Positions 36,283 through 47,584 of a stretch of 64,000 nt of DNA are shown piece after piece. The position numbers were made by a program, and so were the translations under genes. Under the pieces are notes generated by a model. It made no database searches. It saw only the letters and a list, made by a program, of their open reading frames with translations, and was not told the origin of the DNA. The stretch comes from Kitasatospora sp. NBC_00240 (GTDB lineage: Bacteria; Actinomycetota; Actinomycetes; Streptomycetales; Streptomycetaceae). The number at the start of each line of letters is the position of its first letter. Position 1 is the first letter of the stretch. The stretch is from the NCBI RefSeq assembly GCF_026342405.1, contig NZ_JAPEMU010000001.1, positions 2,728,001 through 2,792,000 on the forward strand. Direction: 5' to 3'.

Positions 36283-36619
36283 GGCTCCTCCTCCGGTTCC
36301 GGCGGCCGGCACCGGGCCGGCCTTCCACCCTCTACACGAACGGCCGGCGGCCGGATCGACACCCGGCGGCGAGGTTTTCCGCGGCAACCCGGTCGGCCCA
36401 TCGCCGTCCGGCGCCCGGGCCGTTCCCAGGACCGCCCCACGACCGTCCCACGACCGTCCGGCCGCCGGCCCGCCGCCTCCCCGACCGGCCGGCACCCCGC
36501 GGCCGGTGCGGAGCCCGCCCCTGCGTTCCCGCCGGCGGGCCTGTTCGCTAGCTTGTTCGCTGCACCGGCCGCGACCAGCCGCCGGGCCCAGCCGGAACCG
36601 TACGGAGACCAGCCCTTCC
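36283..36619. other. Divergent intergenic region, ECF42 operon and rhomboid gene
   Basis: About 340 bases without a gene. On the minus strand TGTCGA (36361-36356), which matches the -35 element I recall for ECF42-type promoters, stands about 75 bases before the YCII start, suggesting autoregulation of the operon. On the plus side a direct repeat TGTTCGCT (36542-36549, 36554-36561; 12-base period) lies about 60-80 bases before the rhomboid start and could be a regulator site or part of its promoter. Confidence 0.45.
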
Positions 36620-37579
36620 ATGGACGCCACGCACGTCACCCCTGGGGCGCAGACCCCCGAGGCGCAGCCCGCCACCACCTGCTACCGGCATCCGACCCGG
36701 GAGTCCTACATCAGGTGCACCCGCTGCGAGCGCTACATCTGCCCGGACTGCATGCTGGACGCGCCGGTCGGCCACCAGTGCCCGGAGTGCGTGAAGGAGG
36801 GCCACCGGAGCATCCGTCAGGCCCGTACGGTGTTCGGCGGGAAGTTGATCGGCACGCCCTTCCTGACGTACCTCCTGATCGCCGCCAACGTACTGGTGTA
36901 CGTGCTCGAGCTGATCCGTCCGGGCATCGTCGACCGGTTCGACAGTCTCGGCCAGGGAGTGACCGGGCCGGACGGCCTGCGGTACATCGTCGAGGGCGAT
37001 CTGCTGCCGCCGGGCTTCCACGAGGTCGGGATCGCGCACGGCGAGTGGTACCGGCTGGTCACCTCGGGGTTCCTGCATCTGCCTGCCACGCACGGGCAGT
37101 TCGGAATCCTGCACATCCTGATGAACATGTACTCGCTGTGGCTCTTCGGGCGGGTGGTGGAGCAGCAGCTGGGGCGGGTCCGCCTGCTGGCGCTCTACCT
37201 GACGAGCCTGCTCGGCGGGTCGGTCCTGGGGTACCTGATCGACCCGGAGGCGGCGGCGGTCGGCGCGTCCGGGGCGATCTTCGGCCTGGTCGCCACGTAC
37301 TTCCTGATGACCAGGAAGATGCACCACGACCCGCTCGGCGGCGGGCGGCAGCTGGTGGGGGCGATCATCTGGCTGGTGGCCTCGGCCGGCTTCACCTTCT
37401 GGCAGGGCCATCTCGGCGGGCTGCTGGCGGGGTTCGCGGTCGGCTCGGTGCTGGTGTTCGCGCCGCGCAAGGGCCAGGTGCTGGTCCAGACGGCCGGGGT
37501 GCTGGCCGTCCTGGGGCTGCTGACGGCCATGGTGTTCGTGCAGACCGCCGATCTCGCCGGGCGCAGCCTCTGGGGCTGA
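36620..37579 (+). CDS. Rhomboid-family intramembrane serine protease with zinc-binding N-terminus
   Basis: A 319-residue membrane protein. The N-terminal 70 residues carry a B-box-like Cys/His cluster (CYRH, CTRCERYICPDC, HQCPEC), likely a structural zinc site. Six membrane segments follow. Rhomboid signatures are HILMNMYSLW near 174, the serine motif GASGAIFG near 214-221 and the dyad His in GHLGG near 262. Substrates of actinobacterial rhomboids of this type are unknown; cleavage of single-pass membrane proteins is expected. Monocistronic. Confidence 0.92.
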   Translation: MDATHVTPGAQTPEAQPATTCYRHPTRESYIRCTRCERYICPDCMLDAPVGHQCPECVKEGHRSIRQARTVFGGKLIGTPFLTYLLIAANVLVYVLELIRPGIVDRFDSLGQGVTGPDGLRYIVEGDLLPPGFHEVGIAHGEWYRLVTSGFLHLPATHGQFGILHILMNMYSLWLFGRVVEQQLGRVRLLALYLTSLLGGSVLGYLIDPEAAAVGASGAIFGLVATYFLMTRKMHHDPLGGGRQLVGAIIWLVASAGFTFWQGHLGGLLAGFAVGSVLVFAPRKGQVLVQTAGVLAVLGLLTAMVFVQTADLAGRSLWG

Positions 37580-37658
37580 ATGGCGAAGCATGAGCCCCGC
37601 AGGCCCGCGGGCGCCGAGGACCGGACGTGACGTCCGGCCCCGCGCGCCGGCGGGCCTT

Positions 37659-37709
37659 GCGCTGTGCCGGGCCCGGCGCTGTACCGGGCGGTGCGCTGTG
37701 CCGGGCGGG
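37659..37709. repeat. 17-bp tandem repeat, three copies
   Basis: GCGCTGTGCCGGGCCCG, GCGCTGTACCGGGCGGT, GCGCTGTGCCGGGCGGG in a row, between the rhomboid and TetR genes which converge here. A short CCGGACG/CGTCCGG hairpin (37621-37637) precedes it and may be part of the transcription end. Confidence 0.8.
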
Positions 37710-37720
37710 TGGGCGCCCGG

Positions 37721-38473
37721 TCAGCCGGCCCGCCCGCCGGCGGGGGACGAGGTCCAGCCCTGCTGCCGGAGCCTTTCGAAGCCGTCCAGCAGGAGGTCGA
37801 GCGCGAACTCGAACTCGAACTGGTCGTCACAGCCCTGGCCCACCACGGAGTCGTCGTGGGCGGCCGCCCCGGCCAGCTCCGTGACGTAGGGGTACCGCTC
37901 CGCCAGCTGCCGGAGCGCCGCCGCCTGCTCCCCGGCCCGCGGATCGGACCCGGTGCCGGGCGCGGCACCCGGTGCGGCACCGGGTGCAGCACCGGGCGGG
38001 GCGTCGAAGACCTCCTGGGTGAAGCCGAGGATGCGGCTGCCCAGGGCGTGCATCGCGTGATGGGTGAGGTCGACCGAGAGGCCGCCGGTCCGCAGGATGC
38101 CGATCACCGAGTCCATGTAGGCGAGCAGGGCCGGCGTCGGGCCGCTCCGGGACCGGATCACCTGGGACGCCCACGGGTGGCTCCGCAGCGCCTCCCGGGC
38201 CGAGAGGATCCGCCGGCGGACGGCGGCGCGCCAGTCGGGGTCGAGGTCCGGCGGTTCGATCCCGCCGACCACGGCGTCGACCATGCCGTCCAGCAGCTCT
38301 TCCTTGTTGGCGACGTGCTTGTAGAGCGCCATCGGCACCACGCCCAGCTCCTGCGCGAGCCGGCGCATGCTGAGCGTCTCGATCCCCGTCCCGTCGGCGA
38401 GCGCGACGGCCGCGCGCAGCACCCGGTCCCTGCTCAGGGGGGCCCGGCGGGCCGGGTCCGTCGGCTGGGCCAT
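37721..38473 (-). CDS. TetR-family transcriptional repressor
   Basis: A 250-residue TetR/AcrR regulator. The helix-turn-helix at about 24-62 reads LSMRRLAQELGVVPMALYKHVANKEELL in outline, close to TetR-class regulators with a C-terminal TetR_C-type domain (RSHPWASQVIRSRSGPTPALLAYMD). An in-frame Gly-Ala-Ala-Pro triplet repeat near 155-166 lies in a loop. GAGGGAG precedes the ATG. Divergent from the DUF4386 gene, with two copies of a palindrome over the latter's promoter, so it probably represses that gene and itself. Confidence 0.9.
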   Translation of the reverse strand: MAQPTDPARRAPLSRDRVLRAAVALADGTGIETLSMRRLAQELGVVPMALYKHVANKEELLDGMVDAVVGGIEPPDLDPDWRAAVRRRILSAREALRSHPWASQVIRSRSGPTPALLAYMDSVIGILRTGGLSVDLTHHAMHALGSRILGFTQEVFDAPPGAAPGAAPGAAPGTGSDPRAGEQAAALRQLAERYPYVTELAGAAAHDDSVVGQGCDDQFEFEFALDLLLDGFERLRQQGWTSSPAGGRAG

Positions 38474-38516
38474 CTGCTGAACTCCCTCGGATCGACTCCC
38501 GGACCGGCGTCCGGGC

Positions 38517-38545
38517 TTGACGAGTGTACGGCGTACGCCTACCGT
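38517..38545 (+). promoter_or_regulatory. Promoter of the DUF4386 gene
   Basis: TTGACG (38517-38522) and TACCGT (38540-38545), exactly 17 bases apart. One operator fills the spacer and the other covers the start point. Confidence 0.7.
38523..38538. promoter_or_regulatory. TetR operator 1
   Basis: GTGTACGGCGTACGC (38524-38538), a near-perfect copy of operator 2 with one asymmetric base, lying between the -35 and -10 elements. Confidence 0.65.
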
Positions 38546-38550
38546 GAGGC

Positions 38551-38569
38551 AGGTGTACGCCGTACACCT
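38551..38569. promoter_or_regulatory. TetR operator 2
   Basis: AGGTGTACGCCGTACACCT, a perfect 19-bp palindrome with a single central base, placed at the expected transcription start of the DUF4386 gene. The two operator centres are 29 bases apart, nearly three helical turns, so two dimers could bind on one face. Confidence 0.75.
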
Positions 38570-38587
38570 TTCGAGGGGAGTGTCCGA

Positions 38588-39304
38588 GTGAGCCCAACCA
38601 GAGGAACCGCGGTGGCCGCGGGTGTCCTGTTCCTGGTCACCGAGATCACCGCGATCGGCGGCCTGGTGCTGTACGGCCCCGTCCTGAAGGGCGCCGACTA
38701 TGTGACCGGCTCCGGCGCGGACGGCCGGGTGTTCCTGGGGGCGCTGTTCGAGCTGCTGCTGGCGGCGGCGGTCGTCGGCACCGGGGTCACGCTGTACCCC
38801 GTCCTGCGGCGGCAGCACGAGGGGGCCGCGCTCGGCTACGTCTGCGCCCGCCTGCTGGAGGCCGCCGTCATCGTCGTCGGCATCGTCAGCGTCCTGTCGG
38901 TGGTGACCCTCCGGCAGGACTTCGCGGCGGGCGCCGCGGGCTCCGACGCCGCGTCACTGCGCACGGTGGCACGGGCCCTGGTGGCGATCCACGACTGGAC
39001 GTTCCTCCTCGGGCCCAACTTCGTCCTGGGCGCCAACACTCTGGTGCTGTCCTGGCTGATGTACCGCGCACGGCTGGTACCGCGGTTCGTCGCGGTCCTC
39101 GGACTGGTCGGCGGGCCGCTGATCTGCGCCTCGGCGACCGCCGTGCTGTTCGGGCTCTACGAGCAGGTCTCGACGGCCGGGTCGCTGGCGGCGCTGCCGG
39201 TGTTCGCCTGGGAGGTGACGCTGGCCGTGCGACTGATCGCCAAGGGCTTCGAGCCCGTCTCCCCCGCCTCCCCCACCGTCCGCCCCGTCCCCGCGGCCGC
39301 CTGA
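38588..39304 (+). CDS. DUF4386-type membrane protein
   Basis: A 238-residue integral membrane protein, GTG start behind GAGGGGAG. Six predicted membrane segments; the pattern AAGVLFLVTEITAIGG, LYPVLRRQHEGAALGYVCARLLEA and LVAIHDWTFLLGPNFVLG is typical of DUF4386, a family of unknown function often next to TetR regulators. Expression is presumably induced when the divergent TetR repressor binds its ligand, hinting at a role in handling a membrane-active compound. Confidence 0.87.
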   Translation: MSPTRGTAVAAGVLFLVTEITAIGGLVLYGPVLKGADYVTGSGADGRVFLGALFELLLAAAVVGTGVTLYPVLRRQHEGAALGYVCARLLEAAVIVVGIVSVLSVVTLRQDFAAGAAGSDAASLRTVARALVAIHDWTFLLGPNFVLGANTLVLSWLMYRARLVPRFVAVLGLVGGPLICASATAVLFGLYEQVSTAGSLAALPVFAWEVTLAVRLIAKGFEPVSPASPTVRPVPAAA

Positions 39305-39338
39305 CGGCCCGGCAACGCAAGGCCGGGCAAGGTGACGG

Positions 39339-39391
39339 CCGGTGGGCCCGGTGGCCCGGACGGTATCCGTCCGGGCCACCGGGCCCACCGG
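39339..39391. terminator. Bidirectional terminator with a 25-bp perfect stem
   Basis: Arms 39339-39363 and 39367-39391 (the inner part reads GTGGCCCGGACGG / CCGTCCGGGCCAC) with a 3-base loop TAT. It separates the convergent DUF4386 and meaB genes and is one of the longest perfect stems in the window. Confidence 0.85.
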
Positions 39392-39403
39392 TACAGGGAA
39401 GCA

Positions 39404-40417
39404 CTACGGGGCCGGCGGTCGGCCGTCCTCGCGCGGTGTACGGAAGCCCGCCAGCAACTGCTCGGCCGCCAGGGTCGCGGTCAACCGGCCGTCCCGGACC
39501 TGCTGCTCCAGCAGCGGGGTGAGGCGGCGGACCTCGGGGTGCTCGCGGAGCTGAGAGAGCAGGCCGTCGTGGACCATCGCCCAGGTCCAGTCGATCTGCT
39601 GGTCGCGTCGCTTGGCCTCCAGCGCCCCGGTCGCGTCCAGGATCTGCCGGTGCTGCTGGAGCCGCTCCCAGAGCTCGTCCAGTCCGGCGCCGCCCAGGCC
39701 GCTGCAGGTGAGGACCGGCGGGGTCCAGGCCGCGTCCGGGGCCTGGAGCAGCCGCAGTGCGCCGGCCAGCTCGCGGGCGGCCGCCTTGGCGTCCAGCTCG
39801 TGCGGGCCGTCGGCCTTGTTGACGGCGACGATGTCGGCGAGCTCCAGGACGCCCTTCTTGATGCCCTGGAGCTGGTCGCCGGTGCGGGCCAGGGTGAGCA
39901 GCAGGAAGGTGTCGACCATGCCGGCGACGGTGGTCTCCGACTGGCCGACGCCGACGGTCTCCACCAGGACGACGTCGTAGCCGGCGGCCTCCATCACGAC
40001 CATGCTCTCGCGGGTCGCCCGGGCCACCCCGCCGAGGGTGCCCGAGGTCGGCGAGGGACGCACGAACGCGTTCGGGTCGACCGCGAGCTTCTCCATCCGG
40101 GTCTTGTCACCCAGGATGGAGCCGCCCGTCCGGCTGGACGAGGGGTCGACGGCGAGCACCGCGACCCGGTGGCCGAGGCCGGTGAGCATGGTGCCCAGGG
40201 CCTCGATGAAGGTGGACTTGCCGACGCCCGGGACGCCGGTGATACCGACCCGCACCGCGTTGCCGCTGTGCGGGAGCAGCTCGACCAGCAGGCGCTGGGC
40301 GAGGACGCGGTGGTCGGGGCGGGTGGACTCCACCAGGGTGATGGCCCGCGCGATGTACGCGCGCGAGCCGTCCCGCACCCCCTGGATGTACTGGTCGAGG
40401 TCGATCGTCCGGGCCAT
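39404..40417 (-). CDS. meaB: Methylmalonyl-CoA mutase-associated GTPase MeaB
   Basis: A 337-residue G3E-type GTPase that guards and helps reload the B12 cofactor of methylmalonyl-CoA mutase. P-loop GVPGVGKST near 59-67, a switch/Walker B region with DVVLVETVGVGQSE near 150, and NKADGPHE as the guanine-specificity motif near 200. It follows mutB by 13 bases and is the last gene of the mutase operon. Confidence 0.94.
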   Translation of the reverse strand: MARTIDLDQYIQGVRDGSRAYIARAITLVESTRPDHRVLAQRLLVELLPHSGNAVRVGITGVPGVGKSTFIEALGTMLTGLGHRVAVLAVDPSSSRTGGSILGDKTRMEKLAVDPNAFVRPSPTSGTLGGVARATRESMVVMEAAGYDVVLVETVGVGQSETTVAGMVDTFLLLTLARTGDQLQGIKKGVLELADIVAVNKADGPHELDAKAAARELAGALRLLQAPDAAWTPPVLTCSGLGGAGLDELWERLQQHRQILDATGALEAKRRDQQIDWTWAMVHDGLLSQLREHPEVRRLTPLLEQQVRDGRLTATLAAEQLLAGFRTPREDGRPPAP

Positions 40418-40430
40418 CGGCGTCAGCGGC

Positions 40431-42634
<2,204 letters not shown>

Positions 42635-42638
<4 letters not shown>

Positions 42639-44527
42639 CGTGCCGCTCCGATCTCGTCGAGGACCGAGGTGAGGACGGCGACCGCGTCGCAGCCCGCGAA
42701 GACGTATCCGTCCACCCCGGCCTTTTGGTACGCCTCGCGGTGCTCGCCCGGCTTGCCGGCCAGCAGCACCCGCCGCGCGCCGGCCGCCTTCAGTGCCGCG
42801 GCGACGGCCTCGGCGTGCTCGGCGTACAGCTTGTCGCCCGAGCACAGGCAGGCCACGCTCGCTCCGCCGGCGGTGAAGGCCTCGGCCAGCGCGGCCGCCT
42901 CGGTGCCCTCGCCGGTCACCGTGGCCAGGCCGCCGGCCTGGAACAGGTTGGCGGCGAAGGAGGACCGGCCGGTGTGCACGGCCGCCGGCCCGATCGCGGC
43001 CAGGAAGACCTTCGGCCGCTCACCGGTGGCGGCCAGCTGCTCGTCGGAGCGGGTGCGCAGGGCCTCGAAGGCCTCCGCGCGCCGGACCTTCGGCAGGCCG
43101 CCCGACGGCACCGGGCCGCGGTCGGCAGCCCGCTCACGGACCACCGGCTGCTCGCCGAGGTTGGGGAACTCGCTGACGCCGGTGATGGGTTCGCGGCGGT
43201 GCGCGAGGTCCGCGGAACGCTCGGCCCAGGTCGCGGCGACCCTCTCGCGGATCAGCCCGGAGCGCAGGGCGGCGCGCTGGCCGCCGGCCCGCTCGATCTC
43301 CTGGAACCAGGCCCAGGCGGCGCGGGCCAGCTCGTCGGTGAGCTGCTCGACGTACCAGGAGCCGCCGGCCGGGTCGATGACCCGGGCCAGGTGGGACTCC
43401 TCCAGCAGGATCGACTGGGTGTTGCGGGCGATCCGGCGGGCGAAGGCGTCCGGCAGGCCGAGGGCGTCGTCGAAGGGGAGCACGCTCACCGCGTCGGCGC
43501 CGCCGACGCCGGCGGCCAGGCAGGCCACCGTGGTGCGGAGCATGTTCACCCAGGGGTCGCGCTCGGTCATCATCACGCTGGAGGTGACGGCGTGCTGGCG
43601 CTGCGCGGCGGCCTGGGGCGCGGCGCCGGCCACCTGGGCCACCCGGGCCCAGAGCCGGCGCGCGGCGCGGAACTTGGCGATGGTGAGGAACTGGTCGGCG
43701 GTGGCCGCGTAGCGGAACTCCAGCTGCCCGCAGGCCTGGTCCACCGTCAGCCCGGCCGCGGTCAGCTCCCGCAGGTAGGCGACGCCGGTGGCCAGCGAGG
43801 CGCCGAGCTCCTGGGCGGCCGAGGCGCCGGCGTCGTGGTGACCGAGGGCGTCCACGGTCAGCGCGCGCAGGCCCGGGTGGCTGCGGACGCAGTCGGCGGC
43901 CAGGGCCGCAGCGTCGGCGAGGTGGCGCTCGGTGTCCTCGTCGCGGCCGGTGCGGGCCAGCAGGCCCAGCGGGTCGGCGCCGAGGTTGCCGCGGGCGTCC
44001 TGGGCCGGCACCTCGCGCCGCGCGTACAGGGCGAGCAACTGCTCGGCCGCCGCGGCGAAGTCGGCGCCGGGGTCGAGCACCACGGACGCCAGGTCCAGGT
44101 AGACGCCCTGCAAGGCCTCGTCCAGGGCGTCGACCGGCACACCGCCGGCCCCGACGGCCAGCCAGATGCTGGTGACGCCGTTCTCCAGGTCCGCGAGCAC
44201 GGCCTCGTTCGACTGCCGGGCGTCCGGATGGGCATGGCGCTGGCGCACGTCCCAGCCGGACAGAACCGATCCCTCGGCCCGGCCCCCGCGCACGAACGGC
44301 GGGAAGCCCGGATGCCCGGGATCGGCCGCCGTGTCGTCGGCGGTGTACAGCGGGCGGGCGCGAAGCCCGTCCTGAAGCTCGGTGGTGAGGGCGTCCTCGG
44401 CCTGTGCGCCTTCGACGTTCTGCGCGCCTGACTTGCGCAGGACGCCTTCGACAAGGAGCTGCCATTGCTCGCGGGTTGCGTCCGGGAACTCGGCGGCCAG
44501 AGGGAGCCCTTCGGGCGGGACCGTCAT
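42635..44527 (-). CDS. mutA: Methylmalonyl-CoA mutase, small subunit
   Basis: A 630-residue subunit with the same fold as MutB but without the DxHxxG cobalamin ligand motif, as usual for the non-catalytic subunit. It forms a heterodimer with MutB. It is the first gene of the mutA-mutB-meaB operon. The bases before the ATG (CTTAACCTTCCCTC) contain no ribosome site, which suggests leaderless translation or a start elsewhere. Confidence 0.94.
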
Positions 44528-44841
44528 GAGGGAAGGTTAAGGTCCGGCGGCTCCGGGCTGCAGGGCCAATCGGTGTGACCTTGCCCTCCATGCACTCTGT
44601 GCTGCGGAAAGTGCCTGACGCCGCGCTGAAGTCAGGGGTCGGCCTAGGGGTCGCGGTAGGGGTTGCCGAGGGGGCGGCGGCGGGTCGCGGGGCCGTCCCG
44701 GGGCAATCCCGGGGCGGGCCCGGTGACGCGGCGGGCGGTCGGCGCGACGCCCGGACGCTCCCGGGACCGACCGCCGAACCCGGTGCCCGCCCGGGCGTGT
44801 CGCCTGCTCCCCGGGGCCTTGCGGCGGCCGGGCGGCCGGCG
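44528..44841. other. Spacer upstream of mutA
   Basis: About 310 bases between mutA and the end of the nucleotidyltransferase gene, which read in the same direction. Only TTAACC about 10 bases before the mutA start suggests a promoter close to the start codon. No gene, repeat or strong hairpin was noticed. Confidence 0.4.
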
Positions 44842-45693
44842 TCAGCGCCCGGCCTTCACGGCGACCGACTCGATGACACCCCGCCAGGTCCTGCGGTACC
44901 CCTCGCGGAGCGGGCCGCCGACGAGGTCGAGGATCTCCGCGGCCGCGGCGGCGAGGGCCGCGTGCTCCCCCGACGCGCACAGTCGCCGATGCCCTTCGAG
45001 CAGGGCGCCGCCGCGCTCCGGGTCCGCCGCCAGCAGCCGCCTCGGCAGCCACTTGCCGCCGCCGGTCCAGGCGCGGTGGTGGTCCAGCAGCAGATCGGCG
45101 CCCCCTGCGAGGACGACGGCGGCGACGGCCAGGCGCTCGAACGGGTCGCCGGTGTCCGCCAGGTCGTCCAGGGCGTCCGTCAGCCCGTACCGCTTGGTCT
45201 CGACCGCCTCCGGTGCCAGCGGCGGCGGCCCCTGCCGGAGGTCCGCCTCGGCCAGCGCCCGGGCCCGGGCGGCCTCGCCCTCCGGGTCGGTCAGCACCAG
45301 GCCGTCCAGGTACATGTTCTGCAGGACGGCTCGCCGGGTGGCGGCGTCCGCGGCGAAGAGCTCCGCCAGACCGGCCCGGGTGTGGACGAAGAGCTCCACC
45401 AGCCGCCCCTCGAAGCGAAGCGTCTCCCGGCGGGTCTCGGCGTCGTCGCGGACCAGCACCGCGATGTCCAGGTCGCTGCCGGCGGTGGCCCGGCCCCGGG
45501 CGGTGGACCCGGCCAGGACCGCCGCGAGCGCGTCCGGGAAGCGGTCGCGGACCAGGCGCCGCGCCTGGTCGACGGGGGCCTGGTCGACGGGCCCGGGGTC
45601 CACGGGCCGCGGGTCGGCGGGCCGCGAGGCCTCGGACTGTGGGTCGGCGGGCTGTGGGTCGGCGGGCTGCGAGGCGGTGAGCTGCGGATCCAT
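44842..45693 (-). CDS. Nucleotidyltransferase-domain protein
   Basis: About 283 residues from the ATG at 45693; a GTG at 45717 would add eight. The polymerase-beta-type nucleotidyltransferase core is GSTARGRATAGSDLDIAVLV near 60-80, with the GS and DxD residues that bind nucleotide and metal. The C-terminal half is helical. The first 45 residues are a run of Asp-Pro units (QPADPQPADPQ and so on) of low complexity, probably disordered. The family includes MNT-type antitoxin and aminoglycoside-modifying relatives; no partner gene decides between them. Confidence 0.82.
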   Translation of the reverse strand: MDPQLTASQPADPQPADPQSEASRPADPRPVDPGPVDQAPVDQARRLVRDRFPDALAAVLAGSTARGRATAGSDLDIAVLVRDDAETRRETLRFEGRLVELFVHTRAGLAELFAADAATRRAVLQNMYLDGLVLTDPEGEAARARALAEADLRQGPPPLAPEAVETKRYGLTDALDDLADTGDPFERLAVAAVVLAGGADLLLDHHRAWTGGGKWLPRRLLAADPERGGALLEGHRRLCASGEHAALAAAAAEILDLVGGPLREGYRRTWRGVIESVAVKAGR

Positions 45694-46024
45694 GTCCGGC
45701 AGCGTTTCACGGGACACCCGCGACGGGCGACGGATATTCCGCCGGGCGGCGGCCGGCGGACCGATGCCTCGTCGGCGGGCGCGGCCCGGGTGGACGGGTC
45801 GCGGGCAGGGCAGCGGTCACGGGGCACACGAGGGGCGACGCGAGCGGGCGCGCGGGCCACGCGAGCGGGCGCGGGCCATGCCGGTCCCGTCCCCTCCCGG
45901 CGGATCTCACGCACCGTCAGGCGACCCGGAAAAGCAGTGCCGGCGGGCCTCCCCGTCTGACTATCCTTCACCGACCCGACGTGATCCACGTCTCGTCCAC
46001 CGCCGCCGGCCCGGGAGCCGCCCC
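45694..46024. other. Divergent spacer, no gene seen
   Basis: About 330 bases between the nucleotidyltransferase and methyltransferase genes. It contains GC-rich direct repetition around 45845-45875 (CGAGCGGGCGCGGGCCA-like units). No promoter matches were convincing. Confidence 0.4.
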
Positions 46025-46600
46025 ATGACCACCCCGCCCCTGCCCGCACCCGTGCAGGCCGCCGTCCGGCGCGCCGCCGAGCACTCCTTCCCCTACTCCT
46101 GCGAGCGGGTGGCCGGCGAACTGCTCGCCGTCCTGGCCGCCGCCGTGCCGGCGGGCGGCCGGATCCTCGAACTGGGGACGGGGGCCGGCGTCGGGCTGGC
46201 CTGGATCACCCACGGCCTGGCCGGCCGCACCGACGCCACCGTGCTGAGCGTCGAGCACGACCCGGACACCGCCGAGCTCGCCGCGAGCGCCGGCCTGCCC
46301 TCCTGGGTGACCCTGACGACCGGCGACGCCGAGGCCCTGCTGCCCGGGCTCGGCCGGTTCGACCTGATCTTCGCCGACGCCGAGGGCGGCAAGTGGTCCG
46401 GCCTGGACCTGACCCTGCGGGCACTGGCCGACGGCGGCGTCCTGCTGCTCGACGACATGGACCCGGGACGCTACGAGCTGCCCGAGCACCACCGGTCCAT
46501 AGCCGGCGTCCGCGCCGGGCTGGCCGCGGACGGCGGGCTGGTGCTGACCGACCTCCCGGTGGGCACCGGGATCATCATGGCCACCCGCCGCCCGCGCTGA
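46025..46600 (+). CDS. SAM-dependent O-methyltransferase-like protein
   Basis: A 191-residue class I methyltransferase of the O-methyltransferase (caffeoyl-CoA/catechol) group. SAM motif I is ILELGTGAGVGLAW near 43-56, the acidic residue LSVEHD follows, and FDLIFADAEGGKW near 105-117 is the family's substrate side motif. Substrate unknown. It stands alone ahead of the ParA gene. Confidence 0.87.
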   Translation: MTTPPLPAPVQAAVRRAAEHSFPYSCERVAGELLAVLAAAVPAGGRILELGTGAGVGLAWITHGLAGRTDATVLSVEHDPDTAELAASAGLPSWVTLTTGDAEALLPGLGRFDLIFADAEGGKWSGLDLTLRALADGGVLLLDDMDPGRYELPEHHRSIAGVRAGLAADGGLVLTDLPVGTGIIMATRRPR

Positions 46601-46792
46601 CCCGTCGGCCGCGGGCCCACCACCGGCCCGCCCCGGCCACCCCGGCCGCCTCGGCGGGACAGTCGGGGCGGCGCCGCCGTCCGGGTGTACCTCGGCCCGG
46701 ACGGGCGATCGTCGGTAGCACAGGGCGATGAGATGACTACTCTGCGAGCACGGCCCCCCACGGTGGCCGGAGTGGAGCGGAGGAGGCCACGG

Positions 46793-47584
46793 ATGCGGAT
46801 CGCGGTATGTCAGAACAAGGGCGGGTCCGGGAAGTCGGCGATGGTGGTGAATCTGGCCGCCGCGCTGGCCGAGGCGGGTGAGCTGGTGGACGTCGCCGAT
46901 GTGGACCCGCAGGGGAACGCCTCGCGGCGGCTGGCGGCGCGCCCGGCCGCCGACCAGATGACCATCAGCGAGGCGATCAAGTGCGACGCCCTGGGCGCCG
47001 CGCGGGACGCCTACGTGCCGTGCGGCTGGGGCGGCCTGTACAGCGAGCGGATCAGGGTGCTGCCGGCCAGGTTCGAGCTGGAGAACCGGATCTCCGAGGC
47101 CGGCACGGTCGGCGCGGTGAAGCGGCTCAAGCGGGCGCTGGCCGGCTGCGACGACCGGCGGGTCACGCTGCTCGACTGCCCGCCTTCGCTGGGCCACCTG
47201 ACCCAGCTCGCGATGGTGGCCGCCGATGTGGTGCTGATCGTGGCCGAGCCCGAGTTCGACGGGATCGAGGGCGCGGTACGGGTGCTGAACTTCGTCCGGG
47301 ACCACGCCGACGACCTCAACAACCCCCGGCTGCGGGTGGCCGGGGTGGTGCCCTCCCGGGTCCGGTCCGGGCTCGGCGTGCACGACTTCCAGATCGCCGG
47401 ACTCGACGAGTGCTTCCCCGGCCTGGTCTGGTCGCCGCACATCCGGGAGCGGGCGGTGGTGAAGGCCGCCGCGGACTCGGTCGCCCCGCTCCGCTCGCTC
47501 CGCACGGCCCCCGCACGGGAGGTCGCGGAGGACTTCGACAAGCTGGCCGTGCAGGTCAGGAAGCTCATGGAGGTCGCCGCGTGA
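46793..47584 (+). CDS. ParA-family ATPase (orphan)
   Basis: A 263-residue ParA/MinD-type ATPase. The deviant Walker A KGGSGKS has both lysines (K9, K14), followed by DVDPQGNAS and the Walker B TLLDCPPS. The start at 46793 follows GGAGGAGG and puts the P-loop at the usual place; an ATG at 46733 would add 20 residues. It overlaps its partner by four bases. The pair is not the chromosomal parAB, which would sit near gidB/dnaA-type genes. It may be a plasmid-derived partition system or position some other cargo. Confidence 0.9.
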   Translation: MRIAVCQNKGGSGKSAMVVNLAAALAEAGELVDVADVDPQGNASRRLAARPAADQMTISEAIKCDALGAARDAYVPCGWGGLYSERIRVLPARFELENRISEAGTVGAVKRLKRALAGCDDRRVTLLDCPPSLGHLTQLAMVAADVVLIVAEPEFDGIEGAVRVLNFVRDHADDLNNPRLRVAGVVPSRVRSGLGVHDFQIAGLDECFPGLVWSPHIRERAVVKAAADSVAPLRSLRTAPAREVAEDFDKLAVQVRKLMEVAA

